Below, piece by piece: positions 51,152 through 59,845 of a stretch of DNA of 64,000 nucleotides (its first letter is position 1; every line of letters begins with the position of its first letter). Below the pieces are notes generated by a model that saw only the letters and a program-made list of their open reading frames with translations, ran no database searches and was not told where the DNA came from. Location: the NCBI RefSeq assembly GCF_004123795.1, contig NZ_MSSM01000026.1, positions 1 to 64,000 on the forward strand, given 5' to 3'. The translations under genes and the position numbers were made by a program. The stretch is from Lacticaseibacillus chiayiensis (GTDB lineage: Bacteria; Bacillota; Bacilli; Lactobacillales; Lactobacillaceae).

Positions 51152-51459
51152 AGTATAGGGAAAAGGTCGTGCGAGAAGCTGATCTGCTCCTTAAAAAAAC
51201 AGGCAAGCCTCAGATAAACCGTTATTTATTAAATAAAAAGCAAATTGTGATTTTTGTTTAATATTAAATTATTTATCTTGGAATGCTATTGATTCGTAGC
51301 AGAGTCATATTACCATAGATTTGTTTTTGTGGCAGTTAAGATGCTTAACTTTATAGTTCTATGAAAAAGGTTCAGCTCCGAGCAAACTTGTCGCATCTCT
51401 CTGCGAACTGTTGACGTTGCAGTCTTTACAATCTGAAATCCAATAAGGGGAGGCCGTGG
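51152..51459. other. Intergenic before the exporter
   Basis: 308 bp, AT-rich. No LytTR half-site pair and no terminator was recognised, so the exporter could be read from promoter B or its own unseen promoter. Confidence 0.35.
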
Positions 51460-53652
51460 ATGTTCAAATACAAATTCAAACTAGGCCAAGCAACATACTA
51501 CAAACGTCATTACACGCCTCAGGTGGATGAGCGTGATTGCGGCGTTGCGGCGCTTAATATGTTACTGAAGTTTCATAGGTCCGACTATTCCCTTGCGCAT
51601 TTACGGCAATTAGCCAAGACGGATCAGGAAGGAACAACAGCATTAGGCATTGTTCGGGCCGCCCAGGAACTTCATTTTGAAACCAAGGCAGTTAAGGCGG
51701 ATATGACGTTGTTTGATTTAAATGATGCGCCATATCCGATCTTGGTGCATGTTTTGAAGCGTGGCGAGTTGTTGCATTATTATGTCGTGTTTAAGGCGAC
51801 GAAGGATTATATCTTAATCGGTGATCCTGACCCTTCAGTCGCAATGACCTGGCTTTCAAAAGATGAGTTTGCCAAGGAGTGGTCGGGGGTGGCTATCTTT
51901 ATTGCTCCTGAACCACAATATCAACCGCGCAAAGAGGACAAAGACAGCTTGTTTGCCTTCGTGCCGTTACTTGCGCGGCAAAAAGTGATCATTGCCAATA
52001 TTATTGTTGCGGCTTTGTTGCTCACGGTGATTAGTATTGTCGGGTCGTATTTTTTGCAATCGATTATTGATACCTATATTCCCAGTGCCATGCGGACAAC
52101 CTTGGGCATGATCGCCAGTGGGCTGATTCTCGCTTACATTCTTCAATCTGTTTTGACGTATGGTCAGAACTTTTTGATGGCGGTTTTAGGCCAGCGGTTG
52201 TCGATTGACGTTATTTTGGGTTACGTTCGGCATCTGTATGAATTACCCATGTCTTTTTTTGCAACACGCCGGACAGGGGAGATTGTGTCGCGGTTTTCGG
52301 ATGCCAATAAAATTATCGATGCCTTGGCGAATACGATCATGACCCTGTTTCTTGACGTTTGGATCGTGCTTATTTTAGGCATTGTTCTAGGCATTCAAAA
52401 TACCACGTTGTTCCTGGTGTCCTTAATTGCGGTGCCTTGTTACTTGGTGATTGTTTTCGCGTTTCAACGTCCTTTCAATCGGCTGAATCAAGAGACAATG
52501 GAAAGCAATGCCATTTTGAGTTCATCAATTATTGAGGATCTAAACGGTATTGAGACCATTAAGTCGCTGACAGGCGAAAAAGTCAGTTATGAGCGGGTTG
52601 ACCGTGAATTCGTCACGTATTTAAAAAAGTCATTCAATTACACGAAAGCCGACCAGCTTCAACAAGCTATCAAAGGGTTGCTGAAACTCGTCTTGAATGT
52701 GGTGGTGTTGTGGATTGGGGCGAGTCTGGTGATGGCGAACAAGATGAGCTTGGGGCAGATGCTGACGTTCAATGCCTTGCTGTCATATTTCACCAATCCG
52801 TTAGAAAGTATCATTAACTTGCAACCTAAATTACAAATGGCCAAGGTGGCGAATAATCGGCTGAATGAGGTTTATTTGGTTGAATCTGAGTTTAAAGAAC
52901 AGCGCCATCTGACCGATCGCCGCCTGATCGATGGTGCCATCAACGTGCATGATGTTTCCTTTAAATACGGGTTTGGTCAGGATATTTTGAAGCATGTCCA
53001 TCTTGAAGTGCCCGCAAACGCTAAATACACGATTGTTGGGATGAGTGGGTCAGGCAAGTCAACGTTGGCCAAATTATTAGTCGGCTTTTACCCGATCGAT
53101 ACAGGCAAGGGAAAAATCACCTTTAATGGCGCGCAGATTAATGATGTGGCGCTCACGACGCTGCGGCAATATATCGAGTATGTGCCGCAAGAGCCGTTTA
53201 TTTTTTCCGGATCGGTGATGGAAAACTTAACGTTAGGCAGTCGTGCCGATTTGACGCAGGCGCAACTTGAAGACGCATGTGCCGTTGCGGAGATTGCCAC
53301 GGATATTATGAATTTGCCGCAAATGTGGCAGACCAAGCTCACGGAAAGCGGGAGCATTTTATCAGGCGGTCAGAAGCAGCGCTTGGCGATTGCACGGGCG
53401 TTGTTATCGCCGGCCAAAGTGCTGATTTTTGATGAGTCGACTAGCAGTCTGGATACCATCACGGAGCGGCGGATTGTGGATCGGTTGTTGGCGATGGAAG
53501 ATCGAACCATTATTTTTGTTGCCCATCGACTCACAATTGCGGCCAAAACCGAACAGATTGTCGTCATGAATCATGGCGAAATTGTCGAGCAAGGCAATCA
53601 CGCAGAACTGCTGGCCAAACAAGGCTATTATGCGCGGCTGGTGAGTGAATGA
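51460..53652 (+). CDS. C39 peptidase-containing ABC transporter, bacteriocin exporter
   Basis: 730 residues. N-terminal C39 peptidase with catalytic Cys27 (DERDCGVAALNM), His in LLHYYVVF and Asp in IGDPDP; a six-helix membrane domain (about 165-430); ABC domain with Walker A GMSGSGKST (about 525), signature LSGGQKQR (about 633), Walker B VLIFDEST and H-loop VAHR. It removes double-glycine leaders and exports the peptides in one step. GGGGAGG precedes the ATG. It forms an operon with the accessory protein 12 bp downstream and is intact, so export capacity remains. Confidence 0.97.
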   Translation: MFKYKFKLGQATYYKRHYTPQVDERDCGVAALNMLLKFHRSDYSLAHLRQLAKTDQEGTTALGIVRAAQELHFETKAVKADMTLFDLNDAPYPILVHVLKRGELLHYYVVFKATKDYILIGDPDPSVAMTWLSKDEFAKEWSGVAIFIAPEPQYQPRKEDKDSLFAFVPLLARQKVIIANIIVAALLLTVISIVGSYFLQSIIDTYIPSAMRTTLGMIASGLILAYILQSVLTYGQNFLMAVLGQRLSIDVILGYVRHLYELPMSFFATRRTGEIVSRFSDANKIIDALANTIMTLFLDVWIVLILGIVLGIQNTTLFLVSLIAVPCYLVIVFAFQRPFNRLNQETMESNAILSSSIIEDLNGIETIKSLTGEKVSYERVDREFVTYLKKSFNYTKADQLQQAIKGLLKLVLNVVVLWIGASLVMANKMSLGQMLTFNALLSYFTNPLESIINLQPKLQMAKVANNRLNEVYLVESEFKEQRHLTDRRLIDGAINVHDVSFKYGFGQDILKHVHLEVPANAKYTIVGMSGSGKSTLAKLLVGFYPIDTGKGKITFNGAQINDVALTTLRQYIEYVPQEPFIFSGSVMENLTLGSRADLTQAQLEDACAVAEIATDIMNLPQMWQTKLTESGSILSGGQKQRLAIARALLSPAKVLIFDESTSSLDTITERRIVDRLLAMEDRTIIFVAHRLTIAAKTEQIVVMNHGEIVEQGNHAELLAKQGYYARLVSE

Positions 53653-53664
53653 GGAGGCGGGGCG

Positions 53665-55044
53665 ATGATTGATCTAAAAAAATTAGCGACAACCGAGTTT
53701 TATAACCATCGCTACCGTAACTTTTCAACCCTGATCATTCTGCCGACAGCGGTTCTGTTTTTGCTGCTGTTACTGTTCTTGGTATTTGCTAAAAGGGAGG
53801 TGACGGTTCGGACGGTTGCCGAGATTGCGCCGGTCAAAGCTGCGGTGAAGATTCAAGGCACAGCCGCAAATCGGATTGTGACGAATCACATGAAGGAAGG
53901 CAGGCGGGTCAGGCGAGGCGACACGTTGTTGGTTTATCACGATGTCGCCAATCCTGCCCAGTTGAAGGTGTTGACGCAGCAATTGGCAACTTTGAAGGAT
54001 CAAAAAGCGCAGTTGGAGACCCTCAATCAGAGTGTTACTGCCAATAAGGATCTGTTTAAAAGTGCGGACAAGTACGGCTACCAACAACAAGTACGTGATT
54101 ATCTCAATCAACGGCGGGTTTTTGAGCTGGAATCAGATGTTGTTCATGCAACCCAAAGTGTAGCGGATGCTAAGAACAAAGAAATCGACCAGTTGCTGCG
54201 GACAAGTATGCAGGCGAGTGAAGCGAAAATAGCAGCGATTCGCGACGCCCAACAGGCTATCCGCACTGATCAGCCGTTAAAAGCCGATCATGTTTACCAT
54301 TATCTTTATGTGCAATATCAAGCTGAAGTCAAAAATATGGATGCCGCCAATCTCGCCAGTTTGAAGGGCCAGTATCAATCCCAGCTGCAAAATCTGCTGG
54401 CAACCGAAAAAGAGACACTGGCTTCACTGAACACGCAACGTGCGAATCAGAAGCAAGCCGATGGTTCGGCACAGCAAACGGGTCAAAACGAGGCAAAACT
54501 GGCTTCGTTGCAAAGTGAGCTGCAGCAAACCATTGCTGCGGAGCAAGTGAAAATTCAACAAGGCATTCAAGAAGGCGAAGCAAAACTGACGGCACTTAAA
54601 GACGGACGCCAGCAATATCAGGTCAAAGCCCCAGCTAGCGGTGTTCTACATCTTGAGGCAGCTTTAAGTGGCAACAAGTATATCCCGACCGGCACCGTTT
54701 TGGCCCAGATTCTGCCGGACTTGGCCAAGCAACAAGAAGCTGATTTGAAGCTGGCGGTTTCACCAGCGGAAGTCATGAGCTTGAAACGTGGACAAACCGT
54801 TCGCTTGCGGATTGCCAGAAACGTGCCGACACCGATGGCCGTGACGGGTCGAATTTATGCCGTTGACGTGGCCCCGACTGTGAATCCTAAAACCGGCAAC
54901 TTCTTTAAAGTACAGGCGCGGGTGCATCTGTCCAAAGCACAGCGTCGATCACTTTATTATGGTATCGGCGGTGAAGCAAGCGTCATTACTGGAACAAAGA
55001 CTTATTGGCAGTATTTTGCGGATAAAATGTTTAATCGGCAGTGA
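53665..55044 (+). CDS. Bacteriocin secretion accessory protein, HlyD type
   Basis: 459 residues. Basic N-terminus, one membrane helix (about 22-42), a biotinyl-lipoyl-like beta domain (IQGTAANRIVTNHMKEGRRV), a long helical hairpin (about 100-320) and a closing beta part with YQVKAPASGVLHLEA and RGQTVRLRIARNV. This matches LcnD/PlnH partners of C39 exporters, which span the cell envelope. GGAGGCGGGG precedes the ATG. It is co-transcribed with the exporter. Confidence 0.93.
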   Translation: MIDLKKLATTEFYNHRYRNFSTLIILPTAVLFLLLLLFLVFAKREVTVRTVAEIAPVKAAVKIQGTAANRIVTNHMKEGRRVRRGDTLLVYHDVANPAQLKVLTQQLATLKDQKAQLETLNQSVTANKDLFKSADKYGYQQQVRDYLNQRRVFELESDVVHATQSVADAKNKEIDQLLRTSMQASEAKIAAIRDAQQAIRTDQPLKADHVYHYLYVQYQAEVKNMDAANLASLKGQYQSQLQNLLATEKETLASLNTQRANQKQADGSAQQTGQNEAKLASLQSELQQTIAAEQVKIQQGIQEGEAKLTALKDGRQQYQVKAPASGVLHLEAALSGNKYIPTGTVLAQILPDLAKQQEADLKLAVSPAEVMSLKRGQTVRLRIARNVPTPMAVTGRIYAVDVAPTVNPKTGNFFKVQARVHLSKAQRRSLYYGIGGEASVITGTKTYWQYFADKMFNRQ

Positions 55045-55158
55045 CAAGTGTGCCAATCTTTTTGGATTAAATCAGCAGAAGTTGTGCTAAAATAATGAAT
55101 GTTTCGTTTCATTTTTCAAACCGAAATATTCCTATGAAAAGAAGGATTGGCACAAGTT

Positions 55159-56514
55159 ATGACGTCAAAAAATGATCAGGCGGCGCAAGGGAATCCACCG
55201 CTTTCAGAAAAACATCATATGCAGATTCCTTGGTATGACGTCATCGTCAGCGAAGAACGCCAGGCGGATCATGCCACGCTGGAGGAGCGAGCATCACTGG
55301 TTGGCCGGGTTGGCATTATGTTGTTGGCATGCGGAACAGGGGCGTGGCGCGTTCGAGAAGCAATGAACACTGTGGCGCGGGCCTTAAGGATGTCGTGTTC
55401 GGCTGACATTGGTTTGATTTCGTTGTCGTATACCTGTTTTAGCAATAACCACACTTATTCCGAGGTGTTGTCATTGCCGAAAAGTGGTGTGAATACGGAC
55501 AAGTTGGATGCGTTGGAACGGTTCGTACGTGAGTTTGATGCGCAGTATGCTAAAGAAACGGTACGAGATATTCATCACAGGCTTGATCAGATTCAGAAAA
55601 TGTCTGGCAACTATGATCCGCTTCGAGCAGGTCTTGCAGCGGCTTTTGCCTGTTGTGCCTTCGTTTTCCTGCTTGGAGGCGGTCCGAGTGAGATGATTTG
55701 TTGTTTTGTCGGTGCGGGTATCGGTAACTGGCTACGTGAGATCATGATTCGGCGTAATTGGACCTTGCTGGCATGTATTGGCGTCAGCGTCGCGGTTGCC
55801 TGTTTGGTGTACTTTATCGTTTTCCGTGGTTTGGAAATGAGCTTGGGGATTGCAGCGCGGCATGAAGCCGGGTATATCGGCGCCATGCTGTTCGTGATTC
55901 CGGGTTTTCCGTTTATTACCAGTATGCTGGATATTTCTAAACAGGATATGCGTTCAGGCATGGAGCGATTGTTGTATGCGTTGATGATCACGATTGTTGC
56001 GTCGCTGGTTGGTTGGTTAGTGGCCATGGTGGTGCATTTACGTCCGGAGAATTTTGTTAATTTAGGCCTTAATCCGGTGTTGCTGCTGGTTTTCCGACTC
56101 ATAGCCAGTTTCTGCGGGGTGTTCGGTTTCTCTGTGATGTTCAATAGTCCGCGACGCATGGCGGTGCAGGCAGGCTTGATTGGCGCCGTGGCCAACACAT
56201 TACGTCTTGAGTTGGTTGACTTAAACACGATTCCGCCAGCTGCTGCAGCATTTATCGGTGCCTTGGTGGCAGGCCTAATTGCGTCGGCGATTAATCGCGT
56301 CGATGGCTATCCGCGCATTTCGCTGACGGTGCCTTCAATCGTGATCATGGTGCCAGGCCTGTATATTTATCGCGCTGTGTATAATATCGGCCTCAACAAT
56401 ATTGGGGTCGGTGCCGAATGGATGACTCGCGCGGCACTCATCATTATGTTTTTACCGCTGGGATTATTCACGGCCCGCCTGCTCATGGATTCGCGGTGGC
56501 GGCAAAGCGACTGA
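55159..56514 (+). CDS. Threonine/serine exporter family protein (ThrE)
   Basis: 451 residues. An N-terminal cytosolic part (about 40-150, LLACGTGAWRVREAMNTVAR and DIGLISLSYTCFSN) and about ten helices in two halves (DUF1212- and DUF3815-like domains fused), as in ThrE proteins that export threonine and serine. ATG 55159 lies at good distance after AAGAAGGA; TTG 55147 is too close to it. It is separated from the exporter by about 115 bp; its link to bacteriocin biology is not evident. Confidence 0.9.
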   Translation: MTSKNDQAAQGNPPLSEKHHMQIPWYDVIVSEERQADHATLEERASLVGRVGIMLLACGTGAWRVREAMNTVARALRMSCSADIGLISLSYTCFSNNHTYSEVLSLPKSGVNTDKLDALERFVREFDAQYAKETVRDIHHRLDQIQKMSGNYDPLRAGLAAAFACCAFVFLLGGGPSEMICCFVGAGIGNWLREIMIRRNWTLLACIGVSVAVACLVYFIVFRGLEMSLGIAARHEAGYIGAMLFVIPGFPFITSMLDISKQDMRSGMERLLYALMITIVASLVGWLVAMVVHLRPENFVNLGLNPVLLLVFRLIASFCGVFGFSVMFNSPRRMAVQAGLIGAVANTLRLELVDLNTIPPAAAAFIGALVAGLIASAINRVDGYPRISLTVPSIVIMVPGLYIYRAVYNIGLNNIGVGAEWMTRAALIIMFLPLGLFTARLLMDSRWRQSD

Positions 56515-56542
56515 GCGTTTGTTAACTGAATAAGTAGCACGC

Positions 56543-56582
56543 AAAACAACCCCATTTCGTCCAGCAAAATGGGGTTGTTTTA
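56543..56582. terminator. Terminator of the ThrE gene
   Basis: AAAACAACCCCATTT and AAATGGGGTTGTTTT are a perfect 15-bp stem around a 10-nt loop with T-runs. Confidence 0.9.
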
Positions 56583-56816
56583 TTGATTGTTTGAATAATT
56601 TGATTTGTTAGCAATGCAACAAATCGTTAGGTTGCAATAGCGCTGTTGCGGAAGAAAGCTGCCGGCAGCGATTGGCGTGATGCACGAAGCTGTTGTTGTC
56701 TGGGTAATGGGTGATCTGGCCTTGATCACACCCGGACAACTTGTAAAAGTCCTCTTACATCTATATAAATCGGTGGGACAGTGGTTTTGACAACCTTAAT
56801 CAGACCCCTGGCAATT

Positions 56817-57791
56817 TTACCATTCATACCCAACCGGATTTTTGATGAGGCGATCATAAACATCTTTGACGACCGCCATTTGTTCAGGTGTTAGTGCAAG
56901 CTCATCGGCGGCGACGGTATTGCGTTCGATCTGGGTCGGATTGCTGGCACCGGGGATGACGGCTGAAACTGCGTCATACATCAGGATAAAACGCAGGGCG
57001 GTCGCGGCAAGATTGTCTGAACCAAGACGTTCTTTAAGCTCGCGCGCAGCTTTCACGCCGGTCAGATAATCAACGCCGGAGAAGGTTTCGCCTTTGCTAA
57101 AGTGTTCGCCATGGCGGTTGTTAGCGCGTTGATCAGTTGGCGCAAACTTGGTATTTTCATCAAACTTGCCTGTCAACAAGCCACTTACCAATGGAAAACG
57201 GGCGAGAATGCCAACATTATGCTGCTTAGCCAGCGGGAAGAACGTTTCAGCCGGGCGCAAGCGGAACATGTTGAAAATGACTTCCACCACCGCCGTGTCA
57301 TAGTCCAAGGCTTTGATGCCTTCCTCAGATCGTTCAATGCTGACACCATAATGCCGAATCTTGCCGGCTTTTTGCAAAGCATCGAGCGCAAAGAAAGTTT
57401 CCGGCTAGTAGACTTGCATTGGCGGGCAGTGTAACAAAACAATATCCAAGCTGTCCAGGCTCATAATTTGCAGTGATTCATCGACATAACGGCGCACATG
57501 GTCAGGGTCAAAATGCTTGGCCGTCAGTGGCTCCTCTTTGCGGCCGATTTTGGTCGTAAAATGAACATCCGGATGTTGTTTGACAAAAGCGCCAACCATC
57601 TTTTCGCTTTCGCCGTTTTGATAACCATCGGCAGTACCGAAGAAGTTGACGCCATGATCATAAGCCTCTGCCAATGTTTCGCGAGCAACTTTGGCATTAA
57701 ACGGAGCACCTCATTAGCCACCTAATTGCCAAGTGCCAAGGGAAACTTCACTGACTTTGTAGCCGGTTTTGCCTAATAAACGATATTTCAC
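56817..57791 (-). pseudogene. Aldo/keto reductase with three in-frame stop codons
   Basis: From GTG 57791 (AAGAAGGGATC upstream) a single frame of 325 codons reads through to 56817: MKYRLLGKTGYKVSEVSLGT, then GG, TAA, TGA, GAPFN near 57715-57720, the tetrad region DHGVNFFGTADGYQNGESE, TKIGRKEE, VLLHCPP, then TAG at about 57406, and the C-terminal part GASNPTQIERN. No frameshift is present; only stops. In relatives the first two stops are probably Lys and Trp (GGKWG). The catalytic His is kept. No functional protein is expected unless stops are read. Confidence 0.88.
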
Positions 57792-58033
57792 TTGAAAGAT
57801 CCCTTCTTAACTTGAATGCAACTTTCGATTTTGTGGTGCAAACGCTGATTAAAAATAAATCGCATTGCTTTGGTAGCTATTCATTGCAGTCTGGTTCGCC
57901 TCCCAAAACTTCAAGAAACAAGACATAACACCATTTCAACTTTACAAATAATTTTGTGCCAATGCAATACAGCTCTGACGAGGTTGATCACCTGAGGACT
58001 AAGGCGTTCTGGACAGCTACCATAATTGGACAT
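57792..58033. other. Intergenic, nothing recognised
   Basis: 242 bp between the reductase remnant and the next terminator. No gene or structure was identified. Confidence 0.3.
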
Positions 58034-58070
58034 TCAAAAACCCACCGCAATAAAATCTGCGATGGGTTAG
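58034..58070 (-). terminator. Terminator of the minus-strand bacteriocin unit
   Basis: On the minus strand ACCCATCGCA and TGCGGTGGGT pair with one wobble and are followed by TTTTT. It lies 15 bp after the 55-residue gene. Confidence 0.8.
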
Positions 58071-58084
58071 CTTTTGAACAAGGC

Positions 58085-58252
58085 TTACGTTTTCTTGTCG
58101 GATAGATATCCTGAGATCCAAACAATAAGGAAACAAGAGAGTCCCGTAAGCAAGTTTCTAAAAACTTGAAAGTGACCGCCTAAAAATAAATCAACCCCAA
58201 AAAGAAAGACTGTGAGAAAACAAGCGCTGATGAGGGCTTCTTTTGCGTTCAC
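58085..58252 (-). CDS. Small membrane protein, probable immunity to the adjacent peptide
   Basis: 55 residues with two helices (about 5-25 and 32-49; ALISACFLTVFLFGVDLFLG and LTGLSCFLIVWISGYL) and a basic end (SDKKT). The GTG start overlaps the TAG stop of the double-glycine peptide by one base, and GGAG inside that gene provides the ribosome site, so translation is coupled. This tight order is typical for bacteriocin and immunity. It is too short for standard gene finding. No family was recognised. Confidence 0.72.
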   Translation of the reverse strand: MNAKEALISACFLTVFLFGVDLFLGGHFQVFRNLLTGLSCFLIVWISGYLSDKKT

Positions 58253-58455
58253 TACAAGCATTCACTCCAGAAAGCTGCACCACCTGCGATGAGCATACCA
58301 GGAAGCGAGGTAATTGAGGCACCGATCATGGAACCGGCGACGCTCAAGATGCACTTCTGTTGCTTCCAACTTAGATCTTTCCAATAGATGGGCTTGCCCT
58401 TTCCACCATGGATTGTGCTTAGTTCGTTGACGGTCAGTTCTGTTAAATTATTCAT
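58252..58455 (-). CDS. Double-glycine bacteriocin with two Cys
   Basis: 67 residues. Leader of 18 residues (MNNLTELTVNELSTIHGG), mature 49 residues: a charged, aromatic start (KGKPIYWKDLSWKQQKCILS), then a hydrophobic Gly/Ala-rich stretch (GSMIGASITSLPGMLIAGGA) and Cys near the end (WSECL). The two Cys could form one disulphide over 30 residues. GGGAGGA precedes ATG 58455. It is controlled by promoter C (LytTR class 1). Single-gene context with an overlapping immunity gene suggests a one-peptide bacteriocin. Confidence 0.85.
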   Translation of the reverse strand: MNNLTELTVNELSTIHGGKGKPIYWKDLSWKQQKCILSVAGSMIGASITSLPGMLIAGGAAFWSECL

Positions 58456-58526
58456 ATGAAATCCTCCCAAAAATCTTTTTCGTCTTTACTTCTTCTGCAA
58501 ATAGCAAAGGGCCCTTTGCTATTCTA

Positions 58527-58593
58527 AGAATAAAACATCTAAACTGGATTGTGGCAAAATTAAAATAAACGTCGGGTTTTCTCAAATAAACGT
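58527..58593 (-). promoter_or_regulatory. LytTR-type promoter C (class 1)
   Basis: On the minus strand ACGTTTATTT starts at 58593 and again at 58572, identical direct repeats 21 nt apart; TATTCT (58532-58527) starts 40 nt after the second. It drives the two-Cys bacteriocin. Confidence 0.78.
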
Positions 58594-58703
58594 TGTGTTA
58601 TTTTTTATTTTTGAAAAGCCTGCATTGCTTCTCTGCAAACCAGTGATGCATTGTTCCAAAAACGCTGACATGTTACACTGCATTCATCCAATGAGGTGAC
58701 GAA

Positions 58704-58991
58704 ATGAATAAAAAAGAAAGCCAGTTATTTCAGGCAATTGACACTGCCTACAATGATCCGGAAATGGCAACGTATCCGGAAATTCGCTGTGATTTGTTAC
58801 TGGCGGCACAGAACTTGCAAAACGGGCAACCTTATCAGATCGTGGCGGTTAAATTGAAGCGGACGATTACCCGGTACGTTTTGCTTAACCACCTGCAGAT
58901 GCCTGCTGCGGTGGGACGTTTGTTCGTTGCGATTGGTCCGATGGGTGAACGGTATGACGGTGAAGCGACTGTTTTCAGTTTGTTTTTTTAG
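58704..58991 (+). CDS. Bacteriocin immunity protein, enterocin-A-immunity type
   Basis: 95 residues, helical bundle (ESQLFQAIDTAYNDPEMATY, CDLLLAAQNLQNG, KLKRTITRYVLLNHLQMP). It resembles the protein at 36712 (same YVLLNHLQMP/YYLIHHTMP spot) and belongs to the EntA immunity family that protects mannose-PTS receptors. GAGGTG precedes the ATG. It is divergent from the two-Cys bacteriocin by about 250 bp, with no LytTR site facing it, so it may be expressed constitutively. Confidence 0.82.
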   Translation: MNKKESQLFQAIDTAYNDPEMATYPEIRCDLLLAAQNLQNGQPYQIVAVKLKRTITRYVLLNHLQMPAAVGRLFVAIGPMGERYDGEATVFSLFF

Positions 58992-59011
58992 ATAGTGCTG
59001 CAGTTCGGCGA

Positions 59012-59815
59012 TTAAGGTCGAATGCCACTGCTTTTTCTTGATGGAAGTTGCAGGTCGGGGCGGTAAAAGAGCAAACCGACCGCACCGAGCATGCCGGCAA
59101 TGCCCAGGATAACGGTTACCGCGGAGGATGGCAAAGCAAGGCCGAGTGTGGTGATCAGCCAGATGCCGAACCAGCCGAGAAAGATGAGAAAAATCGGCCG
59201 TAACCACAACGCCAAGGCTAGATTAATGGCACAAAGAATGAGCGAGAATTTGATGAGCGCCGGGCTTGACGGTGCAAATGCCGGCATGCCGCGAAAAAGG
59301 TAACCTGTCAAAAATGGCACGACCAGCATTAGCACAACAAATGACCACAATCCTATGACCGTTTTGCGGGAAAGCTTATTGAAGGAAGCACCGCGGGCAA
59401 ACGAGCCACCAATCATGAGCAAGCCAAACAAATTGATGCCAATCACGTCGCTTAAGCTAAAGCGCAGACTCGGGCTGATTAGCATCATCAGAATATTTTG
59501 AATGAGCAGGAACATGAAGAGTGGCCAGTACATCGTGAAGAAATAAGTGACCGAGATGTGCGGCAGCTCTTTTAAAATGTTATCGGCTGCGGCTTGCGGA
59601 TCGTTACTAAAGAAGGTTGCCACTTTATGGCCGGATTGTTGCGCATCAATTAAGGTTGCCAATAAGTCGCTAATGGCATCCTCAATGGCATAGGGATCTT
59701 TACGCAGATCGCCGCGTAAATAGTTGATGACAGTCTCCGTGTAAGTGTAATCGGTGCCGTGAATCTTTTTGAGCTGTTGATCGTTTGCAGCACGAAGTTG
59801 GTTTAGTTTTTTCAT
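59012..59815 (-). CDS. PadR-linked membrane protein, paralogue 2
   Basis: 267 residues. The N-terminal cytosolic helical part (about 1-85) is nearly identical to that of the next gene (LNQLRAANDQQLKKIHGTDY), followed by five to six membrane helices that have diverged, and a short basic tail. Proteins with such helical N-termini and membrane domains commonly pair with PadR repressors (HAAS/DUF1700/DUF1129-like groups); exact family uncertain. GGAGGCGACACCTC precedes the ATG. It is third in the PadR operon. Confidence 0.75.
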   Translation of the reverse strand: MKKLNQLRAANDQQLKKIHGTDYTYTETVINYLRGDLRKDPYAIEDAISDLLATLIDAQQSGHKVATFFSNDPQAAADNILKELPHISVTYFFTMYWPLFMFLLIQNILMMLISPSLRFSLSDVIGINLFGLLMIGGSFARGASFNKLSRKTVIGLWSFVVLMLVVPFLTGYLFRGMPAFAPSSPALIKFSLILCAINLALALWLRPIFLIFLGWFGIWLITTLGLALPSSAVTVILGIAGMLGAVGLLFYRPDLQLPSRKSSGIRP

Positions 59816-59845
59816 GAGGTGTCGCCTCCTTGAAACTTGGTTGAA

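Noticed and set aside
56817-57674. Two separate short aldo/keto reductase genes
   Set aside because: Both parts and the region before them lie in one frame of a single 325-codon gene with stop codons.
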